Assembly (NCBI GenBank): GCA_964419545.1
Contig: CAYQQU010000092.1
Coordinates: forward strand, 1-18,835
Length of the DNA: 18,835 nt
Direction of reading: 5' to 3'
Origin: CAYQQU01 sp964419545
GTDB taxonomy: Bacteria > Bacteroidota > Bacteroidia > Chitinophagales > Saprospiraceae
This document shows, piece after piece, positions 15,364 through 18,835 of this stretch. Under the pieces are notes generated by a model. That model saw nothing but the letters and a program-made list of their open reading frames with translations, ran no database searches and was not told the DNA's origin. Both the position numbers and the translations under genes were made by a program. Every line of letters begins with the position of its first letter. Within the stretch, counting starts at the first letter, position 1.

Positions 15364-15371
15364 CAAAAATA
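15364..15371 (-). promoter_or_regulatory. Possible -7 box of the typA promoter
   Basis: TATTTTTG on the minus strand fits TAnnTTTG exactly and sits 20 bases before the typA start codon. No TTTG is found at the expected -33 spacing, so this rests on one box. Confidence 0.4.
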
Positions 15372-15431
15372 GGCCCTTTTCCCACAGCCTACCAGCCCGG
15401 GACGGTTAAATAATGGCAAAGTTTTGGATCG

Positions 15432-15707
15432 TCAATACTCGGTGAAGCGGAATGAAAAGCGCACGGCCGTAGCGAAATAGGGTTTGATGACCCGCAGTTC
15501 TTTGTCGCACAGGTCGTTGATCAGGTCGTGGCTGTCATCCTTTTCGGGCAACATCCGGTTTTGGATAGCGCCCTTGTTCATGATGTTATTGAAAGTCGCC
15601 CACTCTTCCAGCAGGGTTTCGGTGTGGAAAGCGATATGGTTGACGGTGACGGGCAGGTCTTTGCGCTGAAAAATCCGGGTTAAAGATGTAAGGTAATAAA
15701 ATATCAA
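15432..15707 (-). pseudogene. Short ORF, probably the 3' remnant of a gene
   Basis: The frame has 91 codons from a TTG, with no ATG near the start. From about codon 15 (QRKDLPVTVNHIAFHTETLL) to the end (ATAVRFSFRFTEY) codon use is GC-rich in third positions like the neighbouring genes, so this part has probably been coding. The first dozen codons are AT-rich, and the open frame continues upstream into nested palindrome II without a stop for at least 40 codons. This suggests a gene that lost its 5' end when the palindromic element arrived. A small intact gene with a TTG start is the alternative. I recognise no family. It lies 88 bases upstream of typA on the same strand. Confidence 0.4.
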
Positions 15708-15736
15708 ATATCTGTTAACACAAAAAGCCTCTGGCC

Positions 15737-15888
15737 CAGGGCAATCGCATTTAAAAGATGCTTCCGCTCCATTGCCATTAAACTCATCTGGAAAGGAAGG
15801 AAAAATCCTCGTTCTTCCTTTAGGATCGAAGTAAAAACGAGGGTTTTTCCTACTTTTTCAAAACCAGAAATTAAATGCGATTGCCCTG
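15737..15888. repeat. Nested palindromic element II
   Basis: The outer 18-bp arms are perfect inverted repeats (CAGGGCAATCGCATTTAA at 15737-15754 with 15871-15888). Inside are TCTGG/CCAGA (15787-15791 with 15864-15868) and a 16-bp stem (15798-15813 with 15836-15851) with a single G-T wobble. The innermost stem is CTTC/GAAG (15814-15817 with 15828-15831). Size and architecture resemble element I at 3678-3818, but the sequence differs. It lies between the ORF at 15432-15707 and the SET-domain gene. It has no internal gene. Confidence 0.75.
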
Positions 15889-15899
15889 CCTGTAACAGG

Positions 15900-15957
15900 T
15901 TAGCCCGGATCAGTCATGGGTTCTCATGATGAAAAACCCATGACTGATCCGGACTAA
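15900..15957. repeat. TTAGCCCGGAT palindrome (REP-like)
   Basis: A perfect 17-bp stem (15906-15922 with 15935-15951) extends to TTAG/CTAA at its ends with one mismatch. It shares the opening TTARCCCGGATYA and the CATG core with the palindromes at 3663 and 4991. It lies 11 bases beyond nested element II and 43 bases from the 3' end of the SET-domain gene, which reads toward it. Confidence 0.75.
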
Positions 15958-16000
15958 GGAAGGGTATGCCCCCTTGAGAATGAAGCCCTCCGATCACTAA

Positions 16001-16633
16001 TTACCGGCGACCCGGCCCCGGGGCGACGGCCGCCTGCACGCCGTTGCCCGCCTGGTATTTTAAGGCGTAGACCGAGCGGTAGGTTTCGGGATGCTGGAAA
16101 TACCTGTCCAGCGCCCGGCGCGTGTCGGCGTCTACGAGGCTGAGCAGGGGCTGGGGCGCCTGGAATAAAAAAGACAGCGACCGCACGATCTTCGCGTCCC
16201 AGTCGCGGTAGTAAGTCTCGAAGTCGCCGGGCCGCACCACGCGGCGGCAGCCGGCCTGCCCGCAGATCAGTTCAAAATCGCGCTCCAGGTTGAAGATGCC
16301 GTATTCGTCGGTGATCTGTTCGCCCGGCTCGATGTCCCGGATGGCGATCTCAAAGCCGTAGCCGGTGCTCATGGTATTGCAGTTGCAGCAGTGGTTGACG
16401 TACTTGGCGAAATCCCAGCTGATGATGCGATAGCCGCGTTGGTCGATGTAAGAGTATTTCTCGATGGCTTCCTGCATCTCGGGGGAATGCAGCAGGTAAT
16501 CGGTCGGCGACACCTCCAGTTCGAGGCTGTCTTTGACGTAGGTGATGCTTCCTTCGGGAATGCGGGCGGTAGCGAACACCCCGTACCCCACCTCCGGACC
16601 GATGAATCGCAATTCGGTTTGTGGATGGATCAT
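16001..16633 (-). CDS. SET-domain protein (putative lysine methyltransferase)
   Basis: This 210-residue protein has the SET-domain signature. An N-terminal GYGVFATARIPEGSITYV (16-33) precedes the substrate and cofactor core KYVNHCCNCNTMSTGYGFEI (77-96; N80-H81), which ends with IEPGEQITDEYG (101-112; Y111 is the usual catalytic tyrosine). The usual NHSCxPN is changed to NHCCNCN. ELICGQAGCRR (121-131) adds two more cysteines, so five (82, 83, 85, 124, 129) could bind zinc like a post-SET motif. Family members transfer methyl from S-adenosylmethionine to lysine; the substrate here is unknown. There is no signal peptide. The ATG at 16631-16633 is the only good start. Confidence 0.85.
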   Translation of the reverse strand: MIHPQTELRFIGPEVGYGVFATARIPEGSITYVKDSLELEVSPTDYLLHSPEMQEAIEKYSYIDQRGYRIISWDFAKYVNHCCNCNTMSTGYGFEIAIRDIEPGEQITDEYGIFNLERDFELICGQAGCRRVVRPGDFETYYRDWDAKIVRSLSFLFQAPQPLLSLVDADTRRALDRYFQHPETYRSVYALKYQAGNGVQAAVAPGPGRR

Positions 16634-16801
16634 GCTTGCTTCTTAGATTTTTGAAAAAATGGCTGATAACAGCCTGTACGTTCTTTCAAAGAATCTTTCG
16701 CTTGTAATTGGTTGAATGAGTAATCGCCCGGGGGAGAGAACAGGTGGGCGATCGTTGAAAATACAGCCTTTTCCGCTTACCACTCGTCACTCGCCGCAGG
16801 C

Positions 16802-16839
16802 TTTTTCAAAAAGCGAAGCCTCGAGCTTTTCGGAGGCTT
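16802..16839 (-). terminator. Rho-independent terminator of the hydrolase gene
   Basis: Read on the minus strand, AAGCCTCCGA (16830-16839) pairs with TCGAGGCTT (16816-16824), with one bulge and a five-base loop, and is followed by CGCTTTTTG. It lies 59 bases after the stop of the alpha/beta hydrolase. The remainder of 16634-16897 shows no gene. Confidence 0.6.
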
Positions 16840-16897
16840 TCAACGGGACAATGTAAATCAAAAAACGGAAAGGAATTCAAATTTTCGACGAAAGGAA

Positions 16898-18124
16898 TCA
16901 CTGCTTTTTCACAAACACCCATTCCCCCTGCTGATAGTCGCCGCGGTAAGCGCTCACCGCATACCAGCCCGCCGGCCAGTCTTTGGTGCTCACGCGCCAT
17001 TCCTCCGTATCGACGCGATCTTCCTGCGCCATTACCTGCCCGGCGCTATTCGTGATCAGGACGCGTTCGAGGGGACCGCCTTCACTGCGAAGGCGCAGGA
17101 CGTCTTCCGTGGTAAAGACGTTGAAGCTCTTCGGCCAGCGCGTAACCGGCGTCGTAGTGCCGGTCACTGCTTCGTGCAACCAGTAAACGATCGTATCGGC
17201 GACGACCGGCGCCAGGTCCGGCTCAGCAGCCGGGGTAAGGAAGTGATTGATGCCGGGCAGGCGGTACACCTCGGCCCCGGGCGCCTCGGCTTCCAGGCGA
17301 TCCGTCTCGACGGAAGGTACGTTGAAGTCATCCCCCAGCCCCACAAAAAGCGTCGGCAGGTCGGCGGCGCGGTAATTGGCGCTCACCGAGTCGGCCACCG
17401 CGAAATATTCCGCCCACACTGCTGCGGGCACGCCGAAGAGCGGAGGCGTATCGTCATCGTACGCTCCGCTGCGCACCTGTGCGCCATAGGCCAGTATCTG
17501 GTTGGCCTGCAGGGTGGCCGTGGACAGGTCGCCGCCGCAGGTCTCGGCGATGGCGAGCAGCTGGGAGGCGAGCAGCGAATCGATGGGCCGGCGCGGACCG
17601 GCTACCGAAACGAGCGCCCGGATACCCGTTTGTGTGCGGGCAATGTAGGGAAGGAGCATCCCCCCTTCGCTATGCCCCAGCAGCACCATGCGGGAAGTAT
17701 CGATATCGGTCCGGGTGCGCAGATAGTCGAGCGCGCTGCGCACCGGCAGCCATAGTTTTTCGAAGGTGACGGCGCCTAGCTCCGCCGGATCGGAATAGGT
17801 ATATTCCACCTTGTCGTAACGCAATACGGCGTATCCGGCCGCCGTCAGCGCATCGCCGAGTTGGCGGTAGGGGCGCAGGGTGTCGCCCAGGAGGTCGGGG
17901 TACAGGCACTGGATATTCGCGCCGACCATGGGAATCGTCCCGTCGCGGTCGTTGGCGCCGGAACCGGGGTTGATCACGATCACCGGGTGGGGGCCCGGCT
18001 CACCGGGAAAGCTGATGACCCCTTCGAGGGTGAGGCCGGCGTGTTCAAACGTAATGTCTTCGTATTGCTGCGGCTTCGCGACGGTGCAGAAAAAAAAGAA
18101 GCAAAAGACGAAGAAGATGCGCAT
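16898..18124 (-). CDS. Secreted alpha/beta hydrolase with T9SS type A sorting tail
   Basis: This 408-residue protein has a Phe-rich signal peptide (residues 1 to about 19). Its alpha/beta-hydrolase domain has the nucleophile elbow GHSEGG (150-155; Ser152), an acid in GLGDDFNVP (262-270; Asp265 or Asp266) and the histidine in GINHFL (291-296; His294). NPGSGANDRDG (52-62) fits the oxyanion-hole region. This is a serine esterase or peptidase-like enzyme; the substrate is not predictable. Residues about 334-408 form a Por-type (type A) T9SS tail with RVLITNSAGQVM (354-365), WPAGWYAVSAY (383-393) and the final WVFVKKQ. It should cross the outer membrane and probably be anchored on the surface. A canonical promoter lies upstream and a terminator downstream, so it appears monocistronic. 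Confidence 0.9.
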   Translation of the reverse strand: MRIFFVFCFFFFCTVAKPQQYEDITFEHAGLTLEGVISFPGEPGPHPVIVINPGSGANDRDGTIPMVGANIQCLYPDLLGDTLRPYRQLGDALTAAGYAVLRYDKVEYTYSDPAELGAVTFEKLWLPVRSALDYLRTRTDIDTSRMVLLGHSEGGMLLPYIARTQTGIRALVSVAGPRRPIDSLLASQLLAIAETCGGDLSTATLQANQILAYGAQVRSGAYDDDTPPLFGVPAAVWAEYFAVADSVSANYRAADLPTLFVGLGDDFNVPSVETDRLEAEAPGAEVYRLPGINHFLTPAAEPDLAPVVADTIVYWLHEAVTGTTTPVTRWPKSFNVFTTEDVLRLRSEGGPLERVLITNSAGQVMAQEDRVDTEEWRVSTKDWPAGWYAVSAYRGDYQQGEWVFVKKQ

Positions 18125-18146
18125 CGCTTGAAAATTTCAGGAAAGC

Positions 18147-18177
18147 TAAAAATAATCGGGCAGGGGTGCAAGTCAAA
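18147..18177 (-). promoter_or_regulatory. Bacteroidota-type promoter of the hydrolase gene
   Basis: On the minus strand TTTG (18174-18177) is followed by exactly 19 bases and TATTTTTA (18147-18154), matching TTTG-N19-TAnnTTTG in 7 of 8 bases of the -7 box and all of the -33 box. It ends 22 bases before the start codon. This is the best promoter in the window. Confidence 0.7.
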
Positions 18178-18245
18178 AAACTTAGCGGCTTCCAGTTGCC
18201 ACTGAAAACCGCCAAACGAAATTTTTGGATATGTTGGGAAAGCTC

Positions 18246-18518
18246 TTAACGTATCTTGAAGCCTTGTACGTACTGCCGTTCGGTCTGCGAATTGCGGACC
18301 AGGTCGAGGTTCAGGGTGCAGTTTTCGTATTGGATAGCGTAAGTCTCCTGGACGTTCGCCGCGTTGAGCTGGTCGTCCTGTACGCGGGCGAGGCCCAGAA
18401 AATTACCAACTTCCTGAAAGCCGGACATCAGTTCCTGGGCCAGTCCGATGGCGTTGTTTGGTTGGTCGGAATTCAGCAGGCCGACCGTGAGCGCTAGTTT
18501 AATTTTTCGGATGTTCAT
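18246..18518 (-). CDS. Small hypothetical protein
   Basis: This 90-residue frame begins at an ATG with MNIRKIKLALTVGLLNSDQP. It has a mildly hydrophobic first 15 residues too short for a clear signal, then a mixed Asn/Gln-rich sequence (NNAIGLAQELMSGFQEVGNF, QYENCTLNLDLVRNSQ) that looks like a folded small protein. No family is recognised. An open frame of the same length on the other strand (18225-18497) has a less protein-like composition and was not chosen. TTTTGGATATGTT occurs at both edges of the gene (18223-18235 and 18518-18530). Confidence 0.45.
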   Translation of the reverse strand: MNIRKIKLALTVGLLNSDQPNNAIGLAQELMSGFQEVGNFLGLARVQDDQLNAANVQETYAIQYENCTLNLDLVRNSQTERQYVQGFKIR

Positions 18519-18716
18519 TTTGGATATGTTTTTCGTAAGATCATGGGTTTCCAGTTGTTCCTGTGTTTCGAAGTCTAAACTTTGAAAATGGCCGCGATGT
18601 TGCGGTTTCAGGGATTAAAGTAATGTTAAATTGAGCATGAAAAGCCGAAATCCGACATTTCGCACTTTTGACCCGTTTTTCTGTCCACTATTGTCGTTTT
18701 TCAGGATAATGTAAAC

Positions 18717-18762
18717 AACAAAAAAAGTGAACGGGAACACTGTGGTTCCGTTCACTTTTTTG
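18717..18762. terminator. Bidirectional Rho-independent terminator
   Basis: A 17-bp stem with one bulged G (18721-18738 with 18745-18761) has an A-run on the left and a T-run on the right, so it can act in both directions. It lies between the small ORF and the right terminal repeat. The gene it serves may be outside the window to the right. The rest of 18519-18782 is AT-rich with no gene. Confidence 0.8.
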
Positions 18763-18782
18763 CCAAGGGAAGCTCGACAACC

Positions 18783-18835
18783 TAAGAGCTTGTTTGGAGG
18801 TAGTCATTTTGGCTGCAAAACCCAGCTTTTGGAAC
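18783..18835. repeat. Right copy of window-terminal inverted repeat
   Basis: This is the reverse complement of 10-62 (51 of 53 bases, including 45 consecutive). It begins TAAGAGCTTGTTTGGAGG and runs off the right edge. The two copies point outward, with their shared border facing the unique sequence. Confidence 0.8.

Overview
The window looks like chromosomal DNA of a GC-rich member of the Bacteroidota, most likely in or near the Saprospiria (Lewinella-like); the family-level placement is inference. The evidence is a type A and a type B sorting tail of the type IX secretion system (T9SS), three DUF4252-type exported proteins behind an ECF sigma/anti-sigma pair, an LptF/LptG permease with an enlarged insert, and promoters of the Bacteroidota TTTG-N19..21-TAnnTTTG type. 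I see no tRNA, rRNA, CRISPR array, phage gene or intact transposase.

Layout. 1-177: outer repeat plus the tail of a truncated reading frame. 152-2498 (-): an overlapping envelope pair, LptF/LptG permease then PAP2 phosphatase. 2676-5701 (+): ECF sigma factor, anti-sigma-like membrane protein and three exported DUF4252-like proteins, separated by palindromic repeats. 5753-7194 (-): an exported transglutaminase-elicitor-like protein and an exported protein of unknown function. 7575-7988 (+): ACT-domain protein. 8441-11323 (+): large exported Asp-box (sortilin/VPS10-type) propeller protein. 11355-13412 (-): T9SS type B cargo with a CHU_C domain. 13532-15343 (-): TypA/BipA GTPase. 15432-15707 (-): short ORF or gene remnant. 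15737-15957: two palindromic elements. 16001-16633 (-): SET-domain protein. 16898-18124 (-): T9SS type A alpha/beta hydrolase. 18246-18518 (-): small hypothetical protein.

The genes form a housekeeping and envelope/secretion neighbourhood rather than a defence island. The clearest regulatory unit is the sigma/anti-sigma/DUF4252 block. The most unusual content is between the genes: (a) a 53-bp inverted repeat closing both window ends, whose border (TGTTTGGAG and flank) recurs on both arms of an internal nested palindrome at 3678-3818; (b) a second nested palindrome of similar size at 15737-15888; (c) a family of TTARCCCGGAT palindromes, two of which supply the stop codon of the gene before them; (d) a 76-bp direct repeat with two near-identical copies and one rearranged copy at 5042, 7213 and 8083. 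Together these suggest an active family of small non-autonomous or REP-like elements.

I did not find a convincing complete new multi-gene system. The best candidates for something undescribed are these element families and the sigma/anti-sigma/triple DUF4252 locus.
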